Below are positions 10,897 to 23,030 of a DNA stretch of 64,000 nucleotides, piece after piece (the first letter of the stretch is position 1; each line of letters begins with the position of its first letter). The stretch spans positions 62,001-126,000 of the forward strand of contig JADDOH010002293.1 in the NCBI GenBank assembly GCA_016648135.1. The letters run 5' to 3'. The stretch is from Agrypnia vestita (Eukaryota; Arthropoda; Insecta; Trichoptera; Phryganeidae). Both the position numbers and the translations under genes were made by a program. Under the pieces are notes generated by a model. That model searched no databases and was not told the DNA's origin. It saw only the letters and a program-made list of their open reading frames with translations.

Positions 10897-11368
10897 TATA
10901 CAGAGTTTCTCATAGCTAGTAGCGAAAACTTCGGAGGAGTATTCTTTATTCAATTTTTAATAGAAAATATTTTTACTTTTTGGATGAAATGTCGATAGTG
11001 ATGGTGATAATGTGAAAATTGGACTGTCACTATTGTAACATACATGGAATATTAAAATTTTATTCGCTTTGATAAAAGTCAAATAAGTCATTAAAACCAC
11101 AAAAATTTAAAAAATATTTTATATAAGATTTTTATCGTTTGACTTGTATTGAAGCGAATAAATTTTTAATATTTCATATAAGCTACTGTAGTGGTAGTCC
11201 AATGTTTTGCAGAAAATATTTTAGAAATAATAAAAATACAAATATATTATGTCGCTATCTCGGTAACTGTCGACATTTCACCCAAAGTGTAAAGAATATT
11301 TTATTTTCAAAATTGAATTAAGAAGATTCCCCCAACGATTTGCTACCAGCTACGAGACATCCTGTATA
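10897..11368. mobile_element. Palindromic MITE family A, full-length copy 4
   Basis: It begins TATACAGAGTTTCTCATAGC and ends, inverted, TATACAGGATGTCTCGTAGC, so both termini are present (472 bp). Internal arms mirror each other around AGTCATTAAAACCACAAAAA, including TATTCGCTTTG against GAAGCGAATA. TA flanks fit a TA target. It encodes nothing. Confidence 0.8.
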
Positions 11369-12159
11369 CTCCAACATCAAGCGCCAGGCAGTTCCAAATT
11401 AACTGTGTGCGAGCGAAGCTACATAAAAATCAGCGATAATTTTCGGGCGCGAACATTCTAGAGAGGTCTGTTATTATACGAAAGGTTGTTAACTATTCCC
11501 AAAAAAGTGTAACATTAGCGAACGTGCTTTACTCGAACCCCACAGCAAATCATAAATTTTATTTTATTATTTATATGCACAAAAAATAAATGAAACATAC
11601 TGACGTAGGTAGTCTGAAGACTGTATGGTCAATCGAATTATTATTTGCAGGCTTTATAGGCAAAGTTAAAAAAATAACGTTAACACGATATTTTTTTAAC
11701 CTTGGAGATACGGTATGCAAAACATAGTTGCGGATAAATACTGCTATCATTCTACTATCTTGGACCCTCTTATTCGATCTGTCCGATGATATGTTTGGAC
11801 TCGAGCATAAACACTTTACGGTCGTAATATTATTTTTATTTTATTATCTGTAAAAAATTCTGAATTTTCTTATGGAAGTGATTTTGCAAGTTTTACTCAA
11901 AGGAAGCGAATGAACTTAAATATAAATTTGATTATCACCAAAGATATTTAAATTGTTATGTTATGCTTTTATTGTGTACTTTAATAAAGTCTTACTACAA
12001 ATACTTTTGTAGAGAATCTAAACCTAAAGCCGTAGTAAAAGAAAATAAAGTAGATCGAATATAGTGAAAATCATCAAGCTTGTGTATTTATTAATTTCGA
12101 AGCTGATCTTATTATTTTTTATTTAGAAAAAAGGTGTGAGACCAGGGTTCTAAGGCTTG
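11369..12159. other. No feature recognised
   Basis: AT-rich sequence without repeats or coding motifs that I can name. Confidence 0.4.
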
Positions 12160-12290
12160 TAAGTAGGGTTAAGAAGAGGTCGCTTAGGTCATTCGGTCGT
12201 GGGGGCACATGAATGAGAATAGGATGTACACAGAAATATAGGACTTCGGCGAAAGACCTATTTCAGTCAGGTTAACAAGTTGAGTGAGCC
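12160..12290 (+). pseudogene. Probable LINE ORF tail fragment
   Basis: Joining two frames gives KKRSLRSFGRG and then HMNENRMYTEI. This fits the RxLRWFGHVERMxExRM signature of non-LTR retrotransposon ORF tails. Stops follow at once. Short and decayed, so the call rests on one motif. Confidence 0.4.
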
Positions 12291-12605
12291 TTCAATCGGA
12301 AGATTAGGCGCTCGCAATCAGTACATTAGAGCTTAACTCAAATGTAAGCATATATCGTTTAAATAGAATGTCGAAAAACATTAATCTGACAGAATATTAT
12401 ATAATATATTATGATAATAATATGATAATGACCGATTTTTCATAAAAAATTAAATCATGGTAAATTTTACACGGTATACGTAACATCAATCAATCCACTA
12501 TCCTAATTTCGAATGTCTATCGGTCTGTAACGTCCATTACTTGATGGAATTATAACTTTAGATAATTAAAATGTGACACGCAATCAGCACGCTGGTCGTT
12601 ATTAT
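12291..12605. other. No feature recognised
   Basis: AT-rich sequence with no motif between the LINE scrap and the SINE. Confidence 0.4.
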
Positions 12606-12717
12606 GTCCTGTGATTTACGACAAGACTAACTTACTGGTGTCCTGGAATGGGGCTTGTATAACCGGCCACTGGATCACTAGGCGAGGGTTTTATCCACTA
12701 GACCAACAAGCTACTCC
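12606..12717 (-). mobile_element. tRNA-derived SINE, copy 1
   Basis: On the minus strand it starts GTAGCTTGTTGGTCTAGTGG, a Pol III box A-like head, and continues CTCGCCTAGTGATCCAGTGG. It shares this order with copies at 27511 and 35732. Box B is degraded to GGTTATACAAGCCCC. The 3' part beyond 12606 has diverged. Confidence 0.75.
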
Positions 12718-15487
12718 TACATTTTATCATTCACATTTTATTCCGATTTCGCAGAATTTCTAGTTGAGTACATCTTATTTCAAAGTACTGCTTGCTCGCC
12801 GATAAGGAAGATGGTACCAATAGAAGCCTCAGTAGTTTACGCGCTCGCATGACAAGAGTAATTATTTTAATATCTACATCATATATTTCTTAGAACTATG
12901 TATTTCTATTTATACTGTACGCCTATATGCCCACTTATATGCCTATTATATATTTTTTTTATTTTATTTAAAGTTTATTTATAATAAATAAAATAAAAAC
13001 ATGATACAATAATATTTTACATGTATAACAATATTAAATTACATTTCCCTTTTCTTGTTACTGCGTCAACAAAATTAAAAACTTATTATACCTATACCTA
13101 TTTCACTAGAAGAAATATTTTAAATTTTTATATTAAACAATGTAAAATGAAAATATATAGAATTAGTCTGAATCTTAATCATTTCAAAATATATGTACCT
13201 ACATTAAATTTTTTTTTAAATCAGTGTTTTATTGTATGAAAATAATGTTACGGCTGAATATATGTGGATAAGATTACTATAAATTTTTCACAAAATCAAA
13301 CTAAGGACAGAAGTGCTGCCATTCTATCCAAAAATTTTTCTCTAGACCTATAAAATATATATTTTTTACACATTGGAAATATCTTCGACATGTTTGGCAT
13401 TTGTCATGTCAAAATGTTTCTTTACTTTTCTACTAGTAGCGAGTACCTAGTTGAATAGGTTTAGATTTTTATCGACCAAAACCGGATCTTTTGACACTTT
13501 TCATACTGTGATGTATGAAGCTACACATTCTTGCATCACTCGAAAGACTTGTTTGTTGTTTACGTACAGGAATTTATTGTTAGTTCTCGCTATTTGTATA
13601 ATTTTTAATAAGTTAAACTAATTGGTCCTAAACGGAACCCCTGGGGGTACACCACTAGATATATTAAATTTCTTTAATAATATTTATGCGGAAAAGCCTT
13701 ACGAGGATCAACATTATCGAATCAGTATTGAAACTGAAGCTCAGAAAATAATTGAAGATAAAGTAGTGTACACATTGTTTAAAAAACTGGTTTTTATTGT
13801 GTTGAAATATTGCCGCAATTATAAATCGTTTCAATTTATATTTTAAAAATTTCAATTCTTTATTTAAAAGAGTCACGAGCGTTTGCGAATTAAAACATAT
13901 TTAATATTGACACGAATTGCGTTACTTATTGAAAATTATGTGAAGGAAACAGTAAATAAATTAATATGCATTGTCATTCATTGTCAAAAATGAGCTGATT
14001 ATATCAAATCATACACCAATAGCTTTTCATAAATTTTGATAGACAAAATCATGCTATGTCATTCTGATATTCTACCTCGATATATATATTTTATCGCGCA
14101 TTAAGATCGAGTTATATTATAAAATAGATATACGAAAGATTTCCATCTTTCATTGTTGGATCATTTGGTTGGATTTAAAACAAAAGCCTTTTATTGTGAA
14201 GGAAATTTTGGTCTAGACGGGGGAAGAATGAGATGTCTGGAGTCTGGATGGATAGGATGACTTTATATATCAAGTATTTTCAGGATCAATATTTATAACG
14301 TGGGGTGGGGGCTGGATGACGAGGGGTAGGTCTATATTTGAGTGACTACGCAAAATCTGGTTTAGATCGGTCAAATGTTGTCGGATTGACAATATAATTA
14401 CAGAAAATAAATATTAATATTTTTAGAATGCGGCCTCATTGCACTAGATAACTGAAATACCTACGTGAATATGTTTGATAGATTATTGACGTCAACGCAT
14501 TGAGATCGTGTCAAAGAATAGGGGACAGCATTGAGTACCTACCCAACTCAAAGATACACAAAGGAACGCTGCGGTAGGATTCGACATTGATGGAGAATAT
14601 CCAGTTAATATCATTGAAATTATCCTCTCACTGAAATAAGATTATGTGCTAATTTATGCTGAAGAAAGGGGATGTAAATTTGGAAACTCATATTTAAGCC
14701 ATACTCAAGAGTTATCGAGAAAAATATGAAATACTCCATCCCGAAGTTCTACAACTTTTATACCAGAGTCTTTTGAAAGGAAGTAGTGCTCTGCTATATT
14801 TTTCGTCCTTTTTTTTTATTTTTCAGAAACGTATCAACTATACCATATTGTGCCTATTTTGTAGTAAATATTTTTTGATGTTCTTTTAAACCTCTTCGAT
14901 CGGACATACTGTTCACAAGCCACGGCGTCCCGGTGTTGACTGATCGTGCCAATTCCTGCCCCTTCCTTGCGCAGCCTTGGCTGAAGCAATATAAATGATT
15001 AAATCTTGGACAGCTTTAAATTCCACCATCATCGTATATTTTCTGAGAAAATTCTAAACTATTTTGGTAACGGTCATATTTTAAATATATACTTACCCCA
15101 TACTTCTGATTTTTAAAATGTATTAACGTTAAGAAATATATAGGCCCCCTTTTTGATTTAGGCTGGGACCGAATAATAGATTTGTAAAATTATTTTTATT
15201 TTTGTTTATTTTATAACTGCACCCCTTGCACCTATGTTTAGGGGTCACAACCGCCTTGAGACATCAAAAAATTCCAATTCTATTTTTTTGTTACCATTGC
15301 ACATACAAAATTACTTTTATTATCAATATTTACGGCATACGTTTTTATAAATTTTTTCCTTGATCACCGGCAACATAGATCCCGACAGAGAGGTGAGGTG
15401 CAGAATGGAAATTGCGAGGAAAATGCCGTACTGCATTTAATAGCATGAGACAATTCTTGTACAATCATAATTTAAATTTAAAACTAA
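12718..15487. other. 2.8 kb without recognisable features
   Basis: AT-rich sequence. The 74-codon frame at 13622-13846 is overlapped antisense by another of similar length, and neither shows a known domain. A slightly GC-richer segment at 14900-15000 has no motif. I see no shared repeat here. Confidence 0.4.
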
Positions 15488-15854
15488 GAGAAGTGCTGCA
15501 TAGGGTCCATACTCTATGAAACATGGAGATTCAAAATACACAATGAACGTATAGAGGCATTTTAAATGTGGCTTCATCACAGAATGTTACGAACCCCATG
15601 GACCGTCACCAATTCTGCAATGTTGAGAAGGGCTGGGGTGGGGAGAGAGTTTTTGACCAATTTTGGCGAAAGATGGCATACTTCGGATATGGTAAATATC
15701 TGCTGCATCTCTTGGGTGAAAGGCAGATGTCCTGGCTGGGAAACATCAGGGAATATACTGGAGGAACTATTCCAGTTAGCACAGAGAAGCCTATTGCCAG
15801 AGCGATTGCCAACGTCGGGGGACCTGACACGGCACGAAAAGAAGAAGAAGAAAG
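15488..15854 (+). pseudogene. LINE reverse-transcriptase C-terminal region (frameshifted)
   Basis: Three frames together spell YETWRF, RIEAF, MWLHHRMLRTPWT and LRRAG, then KMAYFGYGKYLLHLLGERQM and SWLGNIREYTG. The order AExW, LEAFEMW, RRxLRxPWT, YLGHxxR, SWLxNIRxWTG is the C-terminal end of endonuclease/reverse-transcriptase proteins of insect non-LTR elements. The segment ends in a (GAA)n tail typical of such insertions. At least two frameshifts and internal stops make it dead. Confidence 0.8.
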
Positions 15855-16496
15855 GCTATTTTCATAAAGGCTTCTCTTTGACGTTTCCTGTAGCCGAATG
15901 TCAGGCTCGTATCAGTTCCCCGCAGTCACTTATTCTCGGCGATCGGTTGCCAGGAAATCTGCACGTGTTGGCGAATCTTTTCCGTCAACAGTCATTGATC
16001 CCTAGGGCGAGCCATTCGATTTACATAAAAAATAATGCTATTATGCGATCCACACGGAAAATTCCACACGCACACAACAATACAATCTAGTAAACAACAA
16101 TATGCCCAATTCACCCGATCTTGGGATCGGTCGGACTGAACGGAGTTCGGACCGAGCGCTCGCCCGTTCGGCGTCACGTAGCACGTTTGTGTTTATTCGA
16201 CCCACTGAAAACGATTGCGGCTGTTTGCTTATTTTTCGCTCCTGCTGATAGATGCTAGATACACAGTATGTAAAGCGCTTGTTTTGACTGTATCGTTTGA
16301 TTTATCTGTCTATTATTGTAGGGGTCTTCGTTCCTCCTCATATCGTGGTATTTTTACCGTCTTCGATCAACTCTGATCGATTACATCACCTGCGTCTTTC
16401 AATTTAGAACATTAAACCATTAACTTTAGGTTAGGTTAAATTTCTCACCTGATGGCATGCTCAAGACGATATAATACTGACGCATTTCGTATTACC
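15855..16496. other. GC-richer island, nothing recognised
   Basis: From about 15890 to 16260 the base composition is clearly less AT-rich, with CG-containing words such as GATCGGTCGG and GAGCGCTCG. No open frame has a known motif and no TATA or initiator stands out. TTAGGTTAGG at 16427-16436 is only two telomere-like units. Confidence 0.4.
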
Positions 16497-16580
16497 CACA
16501 ATAGCCGAGTGTTCTAATACATGTCCAGTCAAAGTTGGACCTGGTAGGCGCAGATTCGAATGTCAGTCCAGCCGCTTTTA
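16497..16580 (+). ncRNA. Degenerate tRNA-Leu-like sequence (SINE head or tRNA relic)
   Basis: TAGCCGAGTGTTCTAA at 16502 resembles the box A region of tRNA-Leu/Ser, and GCAGATTCGAATGTC at 16550 resembles box B at about the right distance. The acceptor ends do not pair, so it is not a working tRNA gene. Confidence 0.35.
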
Positions 16581-17196
16581 AAAAGTAGCTTTGATACAAA
16601 ACACTTTATTTTATACTAGGAATAACCCGCCAATAAATAATTTTGTTGGTACTTAAATTTTAGCTTTACGTTAATTAGTTATAAGTTACACATCAATTAT
16701 GCCCAACATCAAAAAATATTGCGAAAGCAATCTAAAGTGTAAACAAATGATTTTTTAACGCTCCGGCCGCTAGTTAAGGCTGTGAAAAAGGCGCCAACTA
16801 CCGAAGTGTCTTGGTACCATTAGTGACTAACATTTTTACGTTAGTGACGGACATCCTTACATAGAGAATTATGTATTTGACTGTTAAATAATCGTTGCTA
16901 GGTAAAATATGTCGGAATGTGTATTTGTTTGCGCTTAATTGGATTAGTTAAACCGTGGTTAAACCACTTCGCTAGACTGTGCACTACCATTACACATGTT
17001 TGTAGCGTAATATAGTAAATAGATATTGATGTTATCTTCTTCCATTAGACCCCACAGGTTTATCAAAGCGGCTGTGGTGGGGACCACTTATGAAGAATGA
17101 AGCATTTGAATGGAACAGAGACACAGCAAGGATGAAAAATGATTTCGTGAAAATGTGGCGCTGGAAGCACTGGTTGAGAACCTATGTAATAAATAA
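16581..17196. other. No feature recognised
   Basis: AT-rich sequence without motifs or shared repeats that I can see. Confidence 0.4.
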
Positions 17197-17385
17197 TTGA
17201 TTCAATGCTCGCAATTGTGTCGTGGACACGTTCTTTCATATTTCGGGCATCTTGCCGGAAAAAATAGTCACATAGATCTGCCTGTTCCTGCGAAAATTGC
17301 GACTTCCACTGGCGCTGACCATTCGCTTCTAATACTGTTGCGATTGGGATATTGTCACGGGGTCGTGGCTGCGGGAGGCAAATAA
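17197..17385 (+). pseudogene. Possible LINE ORF tail fragment
   Basis: The open frame contains LSYFGHLAGKNSHID, which fits the LSYFGHIAR motif after the reverse-transcriptase domain of some non-LTR elements. The rest diverges and I cannot confirm the family. No other LINE part lies next to it. Confidence 0.35.
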
Positions 17386-17421
17386 AACACTTAAAATTAA
17401 TTCAAGTTTTATTTGCTCACC
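17377..17421. repeat. Short hairpin
   Basis: GGCAAATAAAAC at 17377 pairs with GTTTTATTTGCTC at 17407, with an AT-rich loop. Confidence 0.7.
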
Positions 17422-19090
17422 AAAGCCACTGGACGAGAATTTAATCGGAGCACCATCCTTTAATTCATACTAACTTCATAATTTGCAATAACTGCTACTC
17501 CTGAATATTCCACAAATACGTAGGCAGGTACTTTTCTATTTCTCTTTACTTTCGTCTTGTTTGTGGTCAAACACACGGGTTTGCCTTTTGTATGGTCACG
17601 TCTCACTTATCAAAATACCTCTGTGTTCAGCATGATGTCGCTGCGTATTTATAAGGATCCTATGCTCTGGAACTTTCCGATCTCCAGTGGATTATTCTGT
17701 AAAAGGTGTAGTGCTGTAAACTATACAATCAGATCGACAGGACGAACAATGAGAATACCAATCACAAAAACGGTGTATGTTGTTCCGTACAGAATACGCG
17801 AAGATATGATGCGCAGGTCTCCCGTACTTGACTCGTAGAACGGACCAAGACTGTACAGCGGTAATCGTAAACCCGCTGACAGTGGTTGTTCTAAATATTC
17901 ACAAAAGTGAATTATCCGGTTGCAGGTAGTCCAGTTGAAGTTCCAAAATCCAAAAACAGTAGGTAGAGCAGAGGTCAGAGGTGTTGAGTAAAAGTCAGAT
18001 GAAGTGGTCCAGACGGCGTATAAAGCACAGAACGGAATGAATCTGTACGCCGACGGAAGTTTAATTTATACACAAATTTAATACCTCCCGGCTTATTTCC
18101 GGGAGCCAATCACAGAGAGTTTTTATCGCGCGTTCGCGCACGCGAAATTGTCTAAAAAATAGCTCGGAAAGTTTTATTTACAGAATTCAAAAATTATTTA
18201 GAATTTTTACGCCACCCCACCGGGGTTTTCATCACGTCATTTACATGGTGCTATGTCTTGCTTATAGCATGACGTGATTGCCTGGACCCGCAAGACCGAA
18301 GTTAATTTTTTATCAAAAAATATATACCGATCGCAGCGGTATTTGCTCAGGAAAATTTCACAATTAAATTTATAAAATTTGTTAACTATGGTTTATACAT
18401 GTTTGTTAATGCAGTTTATAAAGAGCCCACATGGGTGTAACTTTTGATATCAGTTTTAGTTATGTATAATAAAATTTCAGTCACTTATAAATATTTTAAA
18501 GTGGGTCGCAAAAAATTAATTTTTATTTATTTTTCAGGTGCGCCCCTGACAAGGTAGGTATGTAAAAACATGTAAAATGGATAGATTCTTATGCAAGGAA
18601 TTCAACAAAAAATATTTTAAGTTAATCCGGCTGTTGTAGCGTCCGTAAGACAGTTTCAAAGTTTTGACTGAAAAATGACCCTTATTGACATTGGACCACT
18701 GCTGATAGTGGTTACGTAAAAAATGTGAAAAATTTTGCTTTTTTATTTACATGATTTTCTTTCAGATTTTAGTTTAAATGGCTTTGTTTAGCAAAAATAT
18801 TATGGTTTGATACCAATTTTATTGAAAAAACCCTCGTTTTTCGTAAATATAAGAAAATCAATTTTGGGTCGAAAATTCTCGTATTTGTTGGTACAAATAC
18901 CGTTTTTCGGTGGCTGTCGCGCCCGGGACCTTATTAGTGATGAGCCCCGTCGCTAGGCCTATAAAACACTGTTAGTTATATGTAGATTTCTCCGAGATCT
19001 GACAAGATATGGCTTCGCGACTTATCGGAAACAATCGGTCTGCAGCCCGTTTTTCCTTCGCATACCAACTCTCTGTCCTCGGATACATAT
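17422..19090. other. Unassigned 1.7 kb, partly GC-richer
   Basis: The 93-codon frame at 17557-17838 has no recognisable domain. A 10-bp inverted pair ATCACGTCAT/ATGACGTGAT sits at about 18230 and 18268. The stretch 17540-18300 is less AT-rich than its surroundings. I could not find the paired direct repeats, primer site or polypurine tract needed to call it an LTR element. Confidence 0.35.
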
Positions 19091-19257
19091 GTAGAAATAT
19101 TAAACAATATTTCGTAATTCTGTCTGTCAGGCCATACAGTTAGCCGTAGGAAATAATATTTCCTGTATCTGTCTTTCCGCCATACAGTTGGCCGTCACTC
19201 GGAAATATTCAATAATATTTCTTATATCTGTCTTTATGCCATACAGTTGGCTACACT
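19091..19257. repeat. Degenerate tandem repeat, three units
   Basis: GCCATACAGTTGGC-type blocks begin at 19131, 19179 and 19238. Each is preceded by a GGAAATA...TATTTC block and a TCTGTCT word. Spacing is 48 and 59 bp. Each unit contains two small imperfect palindromes. Confidence 0.7.
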
Positions 19258-21594
19258 CACCACCCCGGTCTATCGCAACAGCGATTTTCTCGTTTATTGA
19301 AAATAAACATGTGACAAAGTACATTCATATATGTCAATATTTAGGTTCTTACAATAATATGTAATAATTTAAAACATGTCACAACTATTTTATTTTCATA
19401 AATTTTCATACATAAATTTGTTCACAATTTATCAAAGCATAGGACCCGTCTTTACGGTCCTCAGGGTGGTGATGACGCACCGGCGTCCTGCCCGGTCGCC
19501 CGTGAATAAGATGACGTCACAGGTCCACCTTGATCGGTGTCCGCAGCGAACCATGGAACTTGGCAATGTCATCTTCTTTGAGGAGGCCCTTTTCAGGGCT
19601 ATCATTCATCCTGTCCGTTACAGTGTATGTATGGTGAAAGAAAAGGAGAATATATTGTGCCAAGAAAACTTAATAAATTAGATTTTAAAAAATCGATATG
19701 ATGCAAGACAAAAAACTCCATTGGCTTCAAAAAAGTACAAGGTAAAAGAATGTATATTAAAGCTATGTACCTAATCCTACATTACTTTATAATTATCATG
19801 TATCACTCGTATAAATCATGCAATACTCTATAATGACCTACTCTATAATCTTCATAATAAAGTTATTTTTATTTATTTATAAAAAATATTAAAAAATAAC
19901 TTGTCAAACAATATCGAAGGCAACCATGCCGTAAAACTGCTGTGCAGTTTGGCAAATGCATGTATGTTATATGTATCAAAAATAAATTCTGAAAAAAAAA
20001 TCCTCGATTACGTGCATTTCTTTCCGCTTCTCCCATCTCGTGATAATAATATAGGATTTTATTTAAAACTTCTGACTAGCATTGTAATATTATCAGGAAA
20101 TCGTATACAGAAGAGTAGTTCGTTGAATCAGTCTCACAGTGAAAATACAGCGTTTTGCCTGCTCCTTACAGAATGGTCCTTCGAGGCGGATTGACGATTT
20201 TAGCTTCATTACTCCTGGCTATTATTCACTTGTAACTGCTCTGAGAACTATTGGACACCGAAAATAATGAAACAATGCTGTCAAGGTTTAGGAGCTTACG
20301 ATGTTCATCACTGAGAATCAGTATTTTAAGAAGAACATACATGAGAACGTAAAACATACATGAGGACAATGTTCTTATCACTTGTTAATAGGCTGCTGGG
20401 GAGAAAAGAGAAGCAAGCTATCCGTCGACACAGTCAATCATCATTACCTAAATTTAATGACAATTTTATGGCCATCTCCAAAAATACAAACAGGTGTTTC
20501 ACAGGGATCGATTAAGAATTCGTAGAATATACTTCAATTATTGAACTAAAGTCGCGTAAAATAAGCAAGACTTCGCAATACTTCAAAACTGGCAAAAAAA
20601 GCAACACGCTTCGCCGATCTTTCTCCGAGCGGGCCGTCTGTTTTGGTCTTGATTGTTGAAATATTTTAATTCAATTTGTTTTGTTTCATTTGTATCTCAT
20701 GAGTCACTGAACTGCGCGAGCCGTCTCATTTTAATTTGTATCATCAGCTTTCTCAGATCGTCATAACATTTTACATTGTCAGCATTCGTTGTTTAGATTT
20801 TGCCATATTGTCACGTAGTAGTCTTTCTCATAATATCTGATTCACGGAGTGCCGGATAAAGCGCAACAAGTTTAATGAAACATTCAATCATTATCATCAT
20901 CGTATAAAAACATATACCTACCACTCGAGTGTACTCTTGTATAATGAAATTCGAAAAAAATATTCACGTATAAATTATTTCCCAATTTTGTTTTAAAATC
21001 ACTTCAATTTCTGCTGCAGTGAATGCGGATACTTCGCTTATCAAGGAATCTTTTTTGAGCAAAAGCTCTCATATCCTTGATTCGCCACCAAGTTGGAAAT
21101 TTAGTTGACTCTATTTTAATCCATATTGTCAATTATTTCAGGGTACGGTGTAACCTAAAAATGGATAACAAGTTTTATATAGTATATCAAAATTACATAC
21201 AATGTGCCAGAAAATGATCTCTTGAAAATCGCCGGTATTATTCATCGCTTCGCTCGGGCACAGTCTACCCCGACTTTTCGAAGTCCGTCTCCGTCCGGCA
21301 GCGGGATATTTATATCTACGCTGATCGCCTACACCCACACCCCGCCTTTAACGCGTGGTATTAAAGGTAGTCAACGTCCTTCTAGATTATTTGAGGAGAT
21401 TAGATCTTTCCGGAAACCCCTGAATATTTATTTTTTTGTAACGATGTCATTGCGCAATAATAATGTAACACGTTGTTGTTTGACATTTATTTTGACTCTT
21501 GCCCCACTTAGCACGTATTGCTTAACTAGCTTTTACCCGTCAAAAATGACAGTTTATTTACGTGTCGGTTCATATTTATTGAAGTATTTATTTA
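19258..21594. other. 2.3 kb without recognised gene
   Basis: A GC-richer segment at 19440-19560 has no identifiable product. Frames at 19376-19681, 19901-20194 and 21204-21620 show no domain. The last begins in a GC-richer patch (21240-21350) that is open on both strands, which argues for repeat-derived sequence. Confidence 0.35.
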
Positions 21595-21705
21595 AAATAA
21601 GAAGAAAAAAAGTTTTATAAAATAAGTTACGGACGTTACTTGAAGTTACGGACAGACACACAGACAACGAAATTATTGTTATTGGGATTATCATTCCCTA
21701 AAGCG
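21595..21705 (+). repeat. Interspersed repeat F, copy 1
   Basis: A purine-rich run leading to AAAAAAAGTTTTAT is followed by CGGACAGACACACAGACAAC and ATTGTTATTGGGAT. The same order occurs at 56733-56820. The GACAGACA stretch is typical of 3' parts of dispersed insect repeats. Confidence 0.5.
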
Positions 21706-21914
21706 TGGCTTTTAAATTCGTTATTGGGTCAACTTTAACCAAAGCGTGACTGATAATGTCGGCAAAACGTAATAAATATTCATAATGTAATTCTCTTGGT
21801 TTTGTCAATCTTTTCAGTATTGTTAAATATAATTTGTAAATAAAACCAAATCTGCGGTTCCCTGTCGAATAGTGGAGCCCCTACTCCTACACATAGAATA
21901 ATCACAAATGAGGT

Positions 21915-22148
21915 AGGTGGCTTGGGCATTTGCTAAGAATTCCAGAGGAACGAACACCATGAAGAATCCTAGTGGCAACCCCGGAAGGGAGACGGCCGGT
22001 GGGTCGCCCCAGATTAAGCTGGGAGAAGGAACAGAAAAATGTATATGAAAACAAAATGGGTCTAGACTGGTGGATTCACGCAGAAGCAGCGCAAAACAGG
22101 GAAATATGGAAACACCTTGTCGAGTGTTTGGGTCCCCGACCCTACTAG
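21915..22148 (+). pseudogene. LINE ORF tail, one long frame with a single internal stop
   Basis: Seventy-eight codons read in one frame with only one internal stop (TGA at about 21963). They contain RWLGHLLRIPEERT, then GRRPVGRPRLSWE, then GLDWWIHAEAAQNREIWKHL and GPRPY before the stop. This GRPRLxW / DRxxWxxLVE pattern is the extreme C-terminus of many non-LTR retrotransposon polyproteins. A related truncated copy lies at 42206-42355. The frame is well kept compared with the other LINE scraps, so insertion may be fairly recent. Confidence 0.75.
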
Positions 22149-23030
22149 GACAGGGGGATGAAGTTAATGATGATGACTGTCTAGTAGAATCTCAAGTTGT
22201 AATCTTAGACTTTATCTCGAGATCAAAATCTCTACACGTGTAATAATAATAATAATAATAAAAATGTATAATTTCTATAGCGCCATTTTTGTAAAAAAAA
22301 AATCACCTCAAGGGCGCTTTACACTAACATCGTTTAGTCCTACACTAGTATTTAATTTTATGGAAAGGATTTCATAAAAAAGTGCGTTTTAAGTCTTTGT
22401 TTCTGATGCACTTTTCCGTATTACGGAGGGAAGAGAGTTCCACGCCTTTGGGCCTGCTACCGCAAATGCCCGTTCACTAAACTTAGTCTTTTGGTTGTGG
22501 ATGGTCGGTTCTACATACGTGTACACGCTATATATCAATTTTATTTCATCTAAATCTCAGACTTATCTCATCGTCTCACAGTATGAGAACACGGGCTATT
22601 AAGGTCTTATCCTCGGTTACCGAACCCAATTTCCATTGCTTCGTGTTTTAATCAACTTTTTCACTGGAAAAGAACTACCTAGAACTCACGTGTTTTCCGT
22701 TGGTCTCCAGGGTTTTGACGTCAAATGTTTATGACTCGGACATTTTCCAAATGGCGGTGCTTTCTGCCTGTAATACTCCCAATGAGTAAAACAGAATTCA
22801 GAAATAGAATTTTGTAAACGAATGCTTTTCTAAAAAAATAACATTTTCCCTATTAAAAAAACGAACTGTGAAGCTTCAAGTCGGAAACTTGGACACTGAC
22901 AAAACGCGATGAAAGGATCCAAGAAATCTTTGAAAGCAAAATACTTATATTTTACGGCTCATAAATAACAATGGTGTCTGCAGGGGCCAGCGCAGTCAAA
23001 TAAATTAAAATTGGAAGATCACGCTAGCCG
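22149..23030. other. No gene; AAT microsatellite and possible repeat
   Basis: (AAT)n lies at 22240-22261. The segment 22275-22500 (AAGGGCGCTTTACACTAAC, then GGGAAGAGAGTTCCACGCC) has the look of a dispersed repeat, but no second copy lies in this window. Confidence 0.35.

Noticed and set aside
15566..16090. 174-codon open frame
   Set aside because: Only its first third is LINE coding sequence; the rest is an out-of-frame continuation. Annotated instead as a frameshifted LINE fragment.
16427..16436. Insect telomere repeat TTAGG
   Set aside because: Only two units occur, as expected by chance in AT-rich DNA.
17350..18960. LTR retrotransposon
   Set aside because: TGTCACGGGG near 17354 prompted the idea, but there is no second LTR, primer-binding site, polypurine tract or gag/pol frame.
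21204..21620. 138-codon open frame
   Set aside because: Its first part is also open antisense and its last part is repeat F; composition changes abruptly; no domain.
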